A DNA stretch of 24,771 nucleotides from Verrucomicrobiales bacterium (lineage in GTDB: Bacteria > Verrucomicrobiota > Verrucomicrobiia > Verrucomicrobiales > DEV007): contig JAGNMT010000008.1 of the NCBI GenBank assembly GCA_017991025.1, positions 1 through 24,771 of the forward strand. Direction: 5' to 3'. The translations under genes were made by a program, and so were the position numbers. Under the pieces are notes generated by a model. It was not told where the DNA came from and did not search any database. It saw only the letters and a program-made list of their open reading frames with translations. Positions 8,454 through 16,698 of the stretch are shown in pieces; position 1 is the stretch's first letter; each line of letters begins with the position of its first letter.

Positions 8454-8635
8454 GACCAACCTTCGATGGCGAGTTCGGCTGCCACTGGCGATCCACCCTT
8501 CACATCTTGCGTTTTCCTGCGTAAGCCCTGCTGAATCCCGTCCTTTTGCTTTCCCTTCATTGCGAAAACCTTTATCTATGTTTAGTTCCGGCTTCCCCAA
8601 CTGGAGCCTTACCGCGCCCCAGTGGTTTTCAGTCA

Positions 8636-9358
8636 ATGAAATACGCCATCTTCGGAGACATCCACGCCAATCTCGAAGCCTTTCAGGCCGTCCTGGAAGA
8701 CGCCGCCGCGCAGGGATGTACAGAACGCGTCTGCGTTGGTGACATCGTCGGTTACGGCGCAAATCCCCGCGAATGCCTCGACATGGTCCGGCAAATGGGT
8801 TGTCCCGTCGTCAAAGGCAATCACGACGAAGAGGCGGTGCAAACTACTTCGTTGGAGGGCCTCAACCCCCTCGCCCGTCAGGCCATGGAATGGACCCGGG
8901 CTCAACTCACCCAGGAAGATCGCGATTTCCTGAAAAGCCTCAAACTCGTTCGTCAGGTCCGCGATTTTACAATCGTGCATGCGACGCTCGATACCCCCGG
9001 GAGTTGGACTTACGTGACAAATAAGTTCGATGCGATGGCAAGTTTCAGCTACCAGTTCACCCAACTCTGCTTCTACGGGCACACCCACACACCCCGTATT
9101 TACATGAAGGGCGACACCGTGGAGCCGGTGGAGGGAATGAACGTCCACCTCGAAATGGGCCGGAAATACTTCATCAACATCGGCAGCACCGGCCAACCTC
9201 GAGATGGCGACTGGCATGCCGCTTACGCGATCTACGATGCGGCAAATCAGAACGTCACCATCCGCCGCATCGAATACGACATCCAAACCGCTCAGGACAA
9301 AATCATCGATGCGGGTCTCCCCGAAATGCTGGCGCACCGGCTCTCACTCGGCAAATAG
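8636..9358 (+). CDS. Calcineurin-like metallophosphoesterase
   Basis: A 240-aa cytoplasmic phosphoesterase with a dinuclear metal site. Ligand motifs in order are GDIHAN (D8, H10), GDIVGYG (D36), GNHDE (N62, H63), IVHATL (H115) and GHTH (148-151). The arrangement matches the YfcE/ApaH-like group of small phosphodiesterases; the real substrate is uncertain. I chose the ATG at 8636 because MKYAIFGDIH is the natural N-terminus. An upstream in-frame ATG at 8546 would add 30 residues without family similarity. It is followed 9 nt later by a GTG-initiated glycosyltransferase. Confidence 0.9.
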   Translation: MKYAIFGDIHANLEAFQAVLEDAAAQGCTERVCVGDIVGYGANPRECLDMVRQMGCPVVKGNHDEEAVQTTSLEGLNPLARQAMEWTRAQLTQEDRDFLKSLKLVRQVRDFTIVHATLDTPGSWTYVTNKFDAMASFSYQFTQLCFYGHTHTPRIYMKGDTVEPVEGMNVHLEMGRKYFINIGSTGQPRDGDWHAAYAIYDAANQNVTIRRIEYDIQTAQDKIIDAGLPEMLAHRLSLGK

Positions 9359-9367
9359 GGCAATCCC

Positions 9368-10408
9368 GTGAATCTCTCCGCCTGCGAGCGAATCCTCATT
9401 GTCAAACCGAGTTCGCTCGGAGACATCGTCCACACCCTCCCGGCCGCCGAGGCGCTTCATCGCGCGGCACCCCGGGCAAAGATCGACTGGCTCGTGAACA
9501 CCGAGTGGTGCCCGATTCTCGAAGGAGTCCCCTTTTTGAACCGGCTCGTCCCTTTCCCCCGTCGCGAGTTGAAAGGCATCACCGGGCTGTTTCGCGGCAC
9601 CCGCTGGGCGGGGAGAGAACTGAGTCCGCGAGGTTACGATCTCGCCATCGATTTTCAGGGACTGCTGCGCAGCGCCTTCCTCGCAAAGCTCACCGGTGCC
9701 TCCACCCTCGCCGGATTCCGTAATTCCCGTGAAGGGGCTTCTCTTTTTTATCACCATCGAGCGGAAGTCCCTGACTGGAACCGTCGCCACGCGGTGGATC
9801 GGAACCTCGCCCTCGCGGCCACACTCGGTGCCGATATCTCAAATCCGGTTTTTGTTTTTCCTCCGGGCGGCCCCACGCAAGACCTCCCCGCTCTGTCGCT
9901 CCCCCCTATTCTTCTCCATCCCTTCTCCCGGGGAATCGGCAAATCACTCTCCGTCCCCGAAGTGATCGACCTCTGCGAACGTCTCGCCCCCTACCCCGTC
10001 CTTCTCGTCGGGGTCCCGGAAAAAACCGTCACGGTGAACTGGCCGGAAAACGTTGTTGATCTCCTCGGGAAAACCTCGCTCCCCGGACTGATCGGACTCA
10101 TTCGCCTTGCCGCCTGGACCGTGAGCGTCGACAGCGGCCCCATGCATCTCGCCGCCGGCCTGACAGATCGCGTCCTTTCCCTGCACACCTGGTCGAATCC
10201 CGCCATGGTCGGTCCCTGGCGTGCCGATGCGTGGGTGTGGCGGGAATCGAGAATAGTGCAAGTGCGCGATCTCAAACCCGACGAGTTCCCCGAACGCCGC
10301 GATTTGCAACGCCACTTTGGCGCTCAAGAACGTCTCCTTAACCACGCCGACCTCGTCGCTATCACGGCTTTTTTGCAGGACCGACTGAGCGCGACCTCTC
10401 CCGGATGA
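9368..10408 (+). CDS. Glycosyltransferase family 9 (heptosyltransferase-like)
   Basis: A 346-aa GT-B enzyme related to WaaC/WaaF, which add heptose to lipopolysaccharide core at the inner face of the cytoplasmic membrane. The N-terminal motif ILIVKPSSLGDIVHTLPA (10-26) holds the conserved Asp19. GKSLS (191-195) places a lysine where WaaC binds the donor phosphate. VDSGPMHLAA (254-263) is the C-terminal sugar-nucleotide signature. The start is a GTG. The gene sits between the metallophosphoesterase (9-nt gap) and rnhA (4-nt overlap). It implies a Gram-negative-type outer envelope. The donor sugar could be other than heptose. Confidence 0.9.
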   Translation: MNLSACERILIVKPSSLGDIVHTLPAAEALHRAAPRAKIDWLVNTEWCPILEGVPFLNRLVPFPRRELKGITGLFRGTRWAGRELSPRGYDLAIDFQGLLRSAFLAKLTGASTLAGFRNSREGASLFYHHRAEVPDWNRRHAVDRNLALAATLGADISNPVFVFPPGGPTQDLPALSLPPILLHPFSRGIGKSLSVPEVIDLCERLAPYPVLLVGVPEKTVTVNWPENVVDLLGKTSLPGLIGLIRLAAWTVSVDSGPMHLAAGLTDRVLSLHTWSNPAMVGPWRADAWVWRESRIVQVRDLKPDEFPERRDLQRHFGAQERLLNHADLVAITAFLQDRLSATSPG

Positions 10409-10875
10409 AAGAAGTCTTCATCTACACCGACGGTTCCTCACGCGGCAACCCCGGACCGGGCGGATACGGAACCGTGGTGCGCTACGGTGGCCACACCCGC
10501 GAACTGGCTCAGGGGTTCGTCAAAACAACCAACAACCGCATGGAAATCCTCGCCGCTATCGCAGGGCTGGAAATTCTGAAAGAGCCGTGCCGGGTCACTG
10601 TTTTCTCCGATTCCCGCTATCTCGTCGACACCCAGACAAAAGGCTGGATCGACGGATGGAAGGCCCACGGATGGCGAAAGAAGGACAAGTCGGCGGTGAA
10701 AAACGTCGATCTCTGGATGCGCCTCGAACGGGCCGCCGACGGACATCGAATCACCTGGCAATGGGTCAAAGGCCACGATGGTCACGACATGAACGAACGC
10801 TGCGACACCCTCGCCACCGAGGCCGCCGACGGTGCACGCGGCGAGTTGCTCGTCGATGAGGGATTCAAGCCGTGA
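10405..10875 (+). CDS. rnhA: Ribonuclease HI
   Basis: A 156-aa enzyme (E. coli 155) that cleaves the RNA strand of RNA-DNA hybrids. The catalytic acidic set is present: D9 in YTDGSSRGNPG, E47 in NNRMEI, D69 in FSDSRYLVD and D134 in NERCDTLA, with the flexible-loop His124 in WVKGHDGH. The basic handle helix region GWKAHGWRKKDK (84-95) is present, so it is the full bacterial type. It overlaps the glycosyltransferase stop by 4 nt (ATGA). The co-transcription looks one of convenience and not function. Confidence 0.97.
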   Translation: MKEVFIYTDGSSRGNPGPGGYGTVVRYGGHTRELAQGFVKTTNNRMEILAAIAGLEILKEPCRVTVFSDSRYLVDTQTKGWIDGWKAHGWRKKDKSAVKNVDLWMRLERAADGHRITWQWVKGHDGHDMNERCDTLATEAADGARGELLVDEGFKP

Positions 10876-10928
10876 TCCGACAGAAAACGGCGGTTGAATT
10901 GGATGAAGGCGTCAATTCGGCGCGGTGA

Positions 10929-12200
10929 TCAAAGCCCCGCCGCCTTCAGACGCCACCATGCTGATTCGACCCAGAAAAAAGTGCAGTAGTAGAGCGACGC
11001 ATAGTCATACTGCGCGATGAGACGCTCAATCTCGGCGACGCGGGGCTTCACCACCGCTTCATCAGGACACAAGGTCACGATCCAGGCAGCGGAGACCGGC
11101 TCCCGGATAAAAGCACACTCAGGCTGGCGGCGCGGAGAGATTTTGACGAACGCGCGCAACTGCTCTTCGGCGAGGGTTACCGCTTCCTGCTCGGTCGCCT
11201 GTTTCTTCCAGAGCGGCATCATCGCCTGACGCCAGTCCTGACTGAAAGTGGTCCCGTCATCAGGATCAAACCGCCCGGCGAGCGGCAGGCTTTCCGCCGC
11301 GAGAATCGCACTGGCCTTCAATCCGCTGCCATAGACGTCCTTCAACCCGGGATCACTTTCGAGCTCCCACAAACCGCGCAGGGCCGCCACGGCGACACAC
11401 GAGGTCCAGTTGTGCGTCTTGGCGTAGAAGTATTTCATGCCCCCGCCGCAAATTTCCAGCTTCGTCAATCCAGACTCTGCGTCACGCTTCTGCCCTTCCT
11501 CCGCATACATCGTCTGCCATTTCACCTCGCCCGTGAGGACGGACATGAGCTTGATCGTGAAGAGCAATCGACTGGCTTCCTCGAAATGGAATCCCTGAAA
11601 CGTTCCGCGGATCCCGAAAGGCGGCTCGGCAGGCATGCGCCAGTCGAGCGCCTCGATCGCGGTGATCGTTTCGATGAGATGCTTTTTGATTCGCTCTCTC
11701 TCAACGTCAGTGGCGAGACCTGATTCCCAATAACGCCACAACCCAATAATCCATGGTCCCGTTTGGTCATTCGATCCCATCGGATAGTGGGATTTGCCGT
11801 CAGTGCTGACCCCTCGCCCGACAAAGCCTTTCACGTCGCTGATCGAATTGAGCAGCAGCAGCCCCTCCATGAGACGGTGCGCTTTCTCAGCATCGTCGTC
11901 TTTTTTAGTCTGACGCCAGCGGTTCAGAACGGCCTCCATGTAGAGGCCATTGAACATCGCTCCATTTTCGATAGGCTGAAACCAGCCGAGCGCATTCGGC
12001 TTGCCCTCACGGCATTCCTCCGGAGTCGGCAGGTTGATTGATCCATCCAGATCGGTGAAATCGATCATCACGCCGTGTTGATCGATGAAGCGACGCCAGA
12101 TCTCCTGATGTGCCTGCTCCACCGCCACCGCAGGATCGACGGCTTTGACAAAAGCAGGAAGGAGAGCACCGGCAAAGACGAGGAGTTTCAGAAATCTCAT
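10929..12200 (-). CDS. Secreted protein of unknown function
   Basis: I do not recognise the family. The 423-aa product has a clear signal peptide (MRFLKLLVFAGALLPAFVKA, probable cleavage after residue 20). The mature part is rich in aromatic residues and predicted helices, with segments such as GSNDQTGPWIIGLWRYW, KTHNWTSCVAVAALRGLW and FFWVESAWWRL. Repeated helices carrying surface Trp and His resemble alpha/alpha-toroid carbohydrate-active enzymes, but no catalytic motif can be named. It lies 17 nt downstream of pdxA on the same strand, probably sharing its message, and close to other exported hydrolases. Confidence 0.75.
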   Translation of the reverse strand: MRFLKLLVFAGALLPAFVKAVDPAVAVEQAHQEIWRRFIDQHGVMIDFTDLDGSINLPTPEECREGKPNALGWFQPIENGAMFNGLYMEAVLNRWRQTKKDDDAEKAHRLMEGLLLLNSISDVKGFVGRGVSTDGKSHYPMGSNDQTGPWIIGLWRYWESGLATDVERERIKKHLIETITAIEALDWRMPAEPPFGIRGTFQGFHFEEASRLLFTIKLMSVLTGEVKWQTMYAEEGQKRDAESGLTKLEICGGGMKYFYAKTHNWTSCVAVAALRGLWELESDPGLKDVYGSGLKASAILAAESLPLAGRFDPDDGTTFSQDWRQAMMPLWKKQATEQEAVTLAEEQLRAFVKISPRRQPECAFIREPVSAAWIVTLCPDEAVVKPRVAEIERLIAQYDYASLYYCTFFWVESAWWRLKAAGL

Positions 12201-12217
12201 GCCCTAAGGTTGTTTTG

Positions 12218-13219
12218 TCAGGATGTCCGGCACATTTTCGCCGCGAGTCGCACCGCTTCGACAAGACTGCTCCCTTTTGCCTTCCCCTGCCAGGCGATGT
12301 CACAGGCGGTACCGTGATCCACGCTCGTGCGAATAATCGGTAGACCGAGAGTCGTGTTCACTGCTGTATCAAAGGCGAGAGCCTTCAACGGGATGTGGCC
12401 CTGATCGTGATACATGCAGATAAACGCATCGGTGCTGTGACGTTTCGCCGGAATAAAGGCCGTGTCGGGAGGAAGCGGGCCTTCAATGATGAAGCCTCGG
12501 GATCGTGCCGCTTCGATCGCGGGTATGATGATTTTTTCCTCCTCTCCATTGCCAAAAAGCCCGTGCTCCCCGGCATGGGGATTGAGCCCGAGAACAGCAA
12601 TCTTCGGTATTGTCCCCCGGATGCGCTGCATCGCCTCGGCGGTGAGTTCGATGACATCGAGAATGCGTTCCACTGTGAGGAGGGCGGGCACTTCGCCATA
12701 ACCAACATGGACCGTCACAAAACTCGCCCGGACCTCTTCGCTGTATTGAAACATGCAGGAGCGCTTCGCCCCGGTCTTGTCCGAGAAGATCTCGGTGTGC
12801 CCCGGGTAAAGAATCCCGGCCGCGCGCAGAGCCTCCTTATTGAGTGGTGCCGTCGCGACTCCCGAAATCTGCCCGGCGAGTGCGATTTCGATGCTCTTCA
12901 TGACGTAACGGTAGCCCGCCGCCCCGGTTCTCGCACTGACGATTCCGGGCAAAAAATCCGTTTTATCGAACCCTGGAATGTCGAGCACGGCTGGTTCGTC
13001 GAGCGTCGCACAGACTTCATCCCACCCGCCCTCCGGAATCACACACGCGGGTTCGGGCAACCCGACTTGCCGGGCGCAATTGCTGAGAACCCCGGCATCA
13101 CCGAAGACGACGACCCGCGCAAACTCGGGGACCACCTCGTTCGCAAGGAGTTGCAGACAGACCTCGGGACCGACCCCGGCAGGGTCTCCCATGGTTACGG
13201 CGATGAGGGGTTTGGACAT
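12218..13219 (-). CDS. pdxA: 4-hydroxythreonine-4-phosphate dehydrogenase
   Basis: A 333-aa enzyme of pyridoxal 5'-phosphate synthesis (DXP-dependent route), oxidising 4-phosphohydroxythreonine with NAD. Signatures are TMGDPAGVGPEV (9-20), YPGHTE (138-143), NPHAGEHG (213-220), CMYHDQGHIPLK (268-279) and RTSVDHGTACDIAWQGKA (297-314). Metal-ligand histidines correspond to H171, H215 and H271. Length is that of the family. A divergently read glycosidase gene lies upstream with dyad and direct-repeat elements between. A PdxA2-type paralogue with another hydroxy-acid substrate cannot be excluded without a tree. Confidence 0.93.
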   Translation of the reverse strand: MSKPLIAVTMGDPAGVGPEVCLQLLANEVVPEFARVVVFGDAGVLSNCARQVGLPEPACVIPEGGWDEVCATLDEPAVLDIPGFDKTDFLPGIVSARTGAAGYRYVMKSIEIALAGQISGVATAPLNKEALRAAGILYPGHTEIFSDKTGAKRSCMFQYSEEVRASFVTVHVGYGEVPALLTVERILDVIELTAEAMQRIRGTIPKIAVLGLNPHAGEHGLFGNGEEEKIIIPAIEAARSRGFIIEGPLPPDTAFIPAKRHSTDAFICMYHDQGHIPLKALAFDTAVNTTLGLPIIRTSVDHGTACDIAWQGKAKGSSLVEAVRLAAKMCRTS

Positions 13220-13240
13220 GACAATCTTACGTTCGCGTTC

Positions 13241-13269
13241 AGTATGGTCGAGATCCCGTTCATCAGCAA
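13241..13269 (-). promoter_or_regulatory. Candidate sigma70-type promoter for pdxA
   Basis: On the minus strand TTGCTG (13264-13269) and CATACT (13241-13246) are separated by 17 bp, with the -10 box about 21 bp ahead of the pdxA ATG. Both hexamers deviate from consensus, so this is a plausible but unproven promoter. Confidence 0.35.
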
Positions 13270-13278
13270 GCAGCTCCC

Positions 13279-13309
13279 GACCCTCTTCGGTCAGGGACCT
13301 GACCCTCTT
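13279..13309. promoter_or_regulatory. Operator-like cluster: inverted repeat nested in a 22-bp-spaced direct repeat
   Basis: GACCCTCTT occurs at 13279-13287 and again at 13301-13309, a 22-bp step (about two helical turns). Between and overlapping them is the inverted repeat GGTCAGG-GA-CCTGACC (13289-13304). The cluster sits in the 180-bp divergent gap between pdxA and the GH42-like gene, just upstream of the candidate pdxA -35 box. A regulator-binding site is inferred. Confidence 0.4.
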
Positions 13310-13399
13310 TGCAGGTATCGGATTGATCTGGACGAGCGCAGCCCAACTGGCCTATAGAAGACTTCGCACGAAAAAAGCCACCCCCCTGTCCGCCATTGC

Positions 13400-15634
13400 A
13401 TGATCTCACTGAAACACTTCAGAGCATCGCTCCGGTTTTCCGCTTTCAGCCTTGTTCTAATCGTAACCCCTTTCCTACACGCGGAGCTAACGCCCTACAC
13501 CGGAGGAAAACCACTCACCTTTCAATCAAAATCGTCCGTCCCTTTTCTCGCTCCACCCGACTACTGGAACCGCTATCTTATCCAGGTCTGGCAGTATCAA
13601 ACCGACGTTCGGCGTGACCTCGCGCAGTATGAAGCGGCGGGTCTTCGTGCCTTTCACATTGACCGGGGGTGGCAGCAGGATGCACTCATCGCCTTTGCCA
13701 GGGAGAAGAACCTGCCTTATTACGTCGATCATGCCGCCGACAAAGGTCTGCTCCATCTTACCGCGGCAACCGGAGTAAACGGGATTCTCAATACACCCGC
13801 CCTCATGCCTCGCCCCGTTTCCCTGAGCGATCCGGCTGTCACGGCGACATTGAAAGATCACCTCAGGAAGAATATCACAACGACGAAAGAAGGCCCGGTT
13901 CTCGCCTATTCCTTCGACGACGAGATCTCCCTCGCCTCCTTCAATTCTCCATCCGAAGTAGATAACTCACCGGCCACCGTCGCGATTTACCACGAATGGC
14001 TTTCGAAAAAATACAGTGGGGAAATCGCACGACTCAACCTCGCGTGGGCAACCGCCTACCGCGATTTTTCGGAAGCGATGCCCGTCTCATTCGAAGATCT
14101 CCGCACGGGCCACAACAAACCGCCTTTCTCCCAATGGCGACTCGCCCGCTGGATGGACTGGCGCGCCTTCATGGACACACACTTCGCCACGGTCCTCGCT
14201 GATCTGACCCGCTACACGAACTCTCTCGATCCCCGCATTCCTGCCGGATTTGTCGGAGCACAGCAACCTTCCGCCTACGGTGGCTATGACTACAACAAAC
14301 TCGGTCATGCCGTCCAGTTTCTTGAAGCCTATGACATCGACGGGACCAACGAAATCCTGCGCTCTTTCTGGTCCTGGCCTGAATCCCGTCCCCGGGTCCA
14401 GACATGGTTCAGCAATGGCAATGCCAATCTCGACCGCTGGTTTCACTGGTATTATCTTCTTCACGGAAACCGGGGTGCGATCGCCTGGCCGGAGACCGGG
14501 GGATACGGACCGTGGTTTGGTGAGGGTCGGAAACCCGCTCCCTTTCTCACAAAAAACCGGGCCGTTCTCGAGGAAATTCAGGGTGATCTCTCGCGGAAAC
14601 TCTTCGAGAAAGATGCGCGCTTCGAAACCGATGCGATCGCAGTTTTTTATTCGATGCCTTCAATCCGCGCCTCATGGGTAACTGACGTGATCCCACACGG
14701 GAAAACGTGGCCGAGGCGCTCAAGCAGTCTCGACAATCAGGCCCAGTCAGCAGGGAAAAACCGCATCTCCTGGTTCAAGCTGCTCGAGGACTGCGGTTAT
14801 CAATACAACGTCGTCAGCAATGATCAGGTCGCGGACGGCCACCTCCTCAGGGAAGGCTATCGCGTCCTCATTCTGAACCGGGCTATCGCCCTCAGCGATG
14901 GGGAAGCAGAGGCGATTCGCGACTTTGTCAGGGCTGGCGGAACCATCGTCGCGGATCACTGGTGCGGCCTCCTTGATGAAAATGGCAACGGTCGTCCGCT
15001 CGGTGCACTCGACGACGTCTTTGGTGTTAAAAGGACCGAAAAGGACACTTATTTCGGCGGGGGGGATCAACTCTGTGAATTGAACGGGGAAAACTACCAG
15101 AAACCCTACCTCGAACGCCTCGAATACGAAGGCACGGAGCGTTATGAGGAGATCGTCATTCCGGAACGGAATCGTGGAACACTGCTGGAAAATTCAACTG
15201 GTGCGGGCCGATCCATTTATCTCAACTTGTCCCCTCTCGCCTACTTCGATCATTCATTACGTTTCGGATCGTATGGCGATTCCTGGCGGGCTATGCTGAA
15301 GAGCATCCTTGCGGGAGCCGGTGTCATCCCTAACATTACCGCCACCGCTTCCTCAAACAGCAACTCTTTTCCGCCGGTCGAGGTCCTCCGATGGGATCTC
15401 CACAACGGAAGGCAGCTCGTTGGTATCGTTATGAATCCCTCACGTCAGGGAGCGATCGACAGCATCGGAGATGTGGGCAAGACCGGGACAGCGATGCTAG
15501 ATCTCACGATCACCAGAAAAGACGGCTGGCGAAAGGCAGTGAATATCCGAAACGGCGAATCCTATCCGGAGGGTACTGAGATCAGACTGCACTGGGATCC
15601 CTTCGATGCCGTCATCATTGAATGTGATCGCTAG
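13400..15634 (+). CDS. Secreted GH42-like (beta-galactosidase-like) glycoside hydrolase
   Basis: A 744-aa exported protein. The signal peptide ends near FLHA-EL (residue 28). Residues of about 50-400 look like a TIM-barrel glycosidase of the GH42 clan: LIQVWQYQTDVRRDLAQYEAAGLRAFHID, LAYSFDDEISLASF (E175 is a candidate acid/base), and WLSKKYSGEIARLNLAWATAYRDF, which resembles the GH42 segment after that residue. Residues of about 450-650 resemble the beta-galactosidase trimerisation (glutamine-amidotransferase-like) domain: YRVLILNRAIALSDGEAEAI, then FVRAGGTIVADHWCG. A small beta domain closes the protein. The usual NE pair at the acid/base is DE here, so the subfamily is atypical and the substrate unknown. 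It begins a run of three exported proteins. Confidence 0.75.
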   Translation: MISLKHFRASLRFSAFSLVLIVTPFLHAELTPYTGGKPLTFQSKSSVPFLAPPDYWNRYLIQVWQYQTDVRRDLAQYEAAGLRAFHIDRGWQQDALIAFAREKNLPYYVDHAADKGLLHLTAATGVNGILNTPALMPRPVSLSDPAVTATLKDHLRKNITTTKEGPVLAYSFDDEISLASFNSPSEVDNSPATVAIYHEWLSKKYSGEIARLNLAWATAYRDFSEAMPVSFEDLRTGHNKPPFSQWRLARWMDWRAFMDTHFATVLADLTRYTNSLDPRIPAGFVGAQQPSAYGGYDYNKLGHAVQFLEAYDIDGTNEILRSFWSWPESRPRVQTWFSNGNANLDRWFHWYYLLHGNRGAIAWPETGGYGPWFGEGRKPAPFLTKNRAVLEEIQGDLSRKLFEKDARFETDAIAVFYSMPSIRASWVTDVIPHGKTWPRRSSSLDNQAQSAGKNRISWFKLLEDCGYQYNVVSNDQVADGHLLREGYRVLILNRAIALSDGEAEAIRDFVRAGGTIVADHWCGLLDENGNGRPLGALDDVFGVKRTEKDTYFGGGDQLCELNGENYQKPYLERLEYEGTERYEEIVIPERNRGTLLENSTGAGRSIYLNLSPLAYFDHSLRFGSYGDSWRAMLKSILAGAGVIPNITATASSNSNSFPPVEVLRWDLHNGRQLVGIVMNPSRQGAIDSIGDVGKTGTAMLDLTITRKDGWRKAVNIRNGESYPEGTEIRLHWDPFDAVIIECDR

Positions 15635-15672
15635 ACCGTAACCACCGCCGCCCCATAGGCGTCTACTCCGGT

Positions 15673-16635
15673 ATGCGCACTCACCATCTTTTTTGGCTTT
15701 CTCTCGTTCTCATCGCCACTCCCGCCGCACTCCGCAGCGAAGCGCCGACTGCCGCGAAGACCTTTCTCTTCGATCCTGTCGATCCCTCCCGCGAACGAAC
15801 CGTGCCGGTGAAGGTCTACCTCACGCCATCCGATTCACCCCGCCCCGTCGTGATTTTTTCGCACGGTCTCGGCGGGTCCCGAGAGAACAGCGCCTACCTC
15901 GCCAACTACTGGGCGGACCGTGGCTATGTTGCCGTCTTTGTGCAACACGCCGGGAGCGACGAAGAAGTCTGGAAGTCGGTCGAGCGCGGAGAACGAATGG
16001 CGGCCCTGAAAAGCGCCGCGAGTCTTCAGGCGGCACTCGCCCGCTACGCCGACATCCCTTTCGTCATCGATCAACTCGAAGAATGGAACGTCTCTCCGGA
16101 GCATACACTGAAGGGCAAACTCGATTTGGAGCATATCGGTCTGTGCGGCCACAGTTTCGGAGCAATGACAACCCAGGCGCTCATGGGTCAGCGCTACCCG
16201 ATGGTGGCAAAGACCTTTCTCGACACCCGTATTGACGCGTTCTTCGTGATGAGCCCTTCAACTTCGCGCGGAATTACCCCCGAAAAGGCCTTCGGTCACA
16301 TCACTGCCCCAGTCCTCTGCATGACCGGAACGGAGGACAATAGCCCCATTACGCCTGAGACGACGCCCGAATCGCGGCGCGAAGTTTACACCGCCCTGCC
16401 GGCGGGCAATAAATATCAACTCATCTTTGAAGGCGGCAATCACTTCGCCTTTTCCGATACCGGCGTTTTTGACGAAAAGCGCCAGGCACATCACCACCCT
16501 GCCATTCAGCAAATTTCAACGCACTTCTGGGACGCCTATCTCAAAGGCGATGCGGCGGCAAAAAATTGGCTTAAGTCCGCAACGCCACGCACCACATGCA
16601 CGCTTCTCGAAAAGGATGTCTGGGAGTGGAAGTAG
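15673..16635 (+). CDS. Secreted alpha/beta hydrolase (dienelactone hydrolase / PAF-acetylhydrolase-like)
   Basis: A 320-aa exported esterase. The signal peptide covers about residues 1-24. The oxyanion segment FSHGLGGSRENSAYLA starts at 62, the nucleophile elbow GHSFGA is at 159-164 with Ser161, the acid is probably Asp222 in TGTEDNSP and the base His257 in GGNHFAF. This is the layout of PAF-acetylhydrolase or chlorophyllase-like lipases and of DUF-type secreted esterases common in Verrucomicrobiota. It lies 38 nt after the GH42-like gene and may remove acyl groups from the same polymer, which is inference. A general carboxylesterase is the safest description. Confidence 0.87.
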   Translation: MRTHHLFWLSLVLIATPAALRSEAPTAAKTFLFDPVDPSRERTVPVKVYLTPSDSPRPVVIFSHGLGGSRENSAYLANYWADRGYVAVFVQHAGSDEEVWKSVERGERMAALKSAASLQAALARYADIPFVIDQLEEWNVSPEHTLKGKLDLEHIGLCGHSFGAMTTQALMGQRYPMVAKTFLDTRIDAFFVMSPSTSRGITPEKAFGHITAPVLCMTGTEDNSPITPETTPESRREVYTALPAGNKYQLIFEGGNHFAFSDTGVFDEKRQAHHHPAIQQISTHFWDAYLKGDAAAKNWLKSATPRTTCTLLEKDVWEWK

Positions 16636-16698
16636 CGAAGTACGCATACGGGGGCTTGAAGTCGACGACAGGGAAACAGAGATTCTCCGCAACAAACC

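Noticed and set aside
8546..8635. 30-residue N-terminal extension of the metallophosphoesterase
   Set aside because: The family begins directly with the first metal motif, as in MKYAIFGDIH from 8636; the extension is Leu/Pro-rich and unlike the family.
12395..13357. 320-codon plus-strand frame opposite pdxA
   Set aside because: It is antisense to a textbook PdxA with all metal ligands; the product has no motif.
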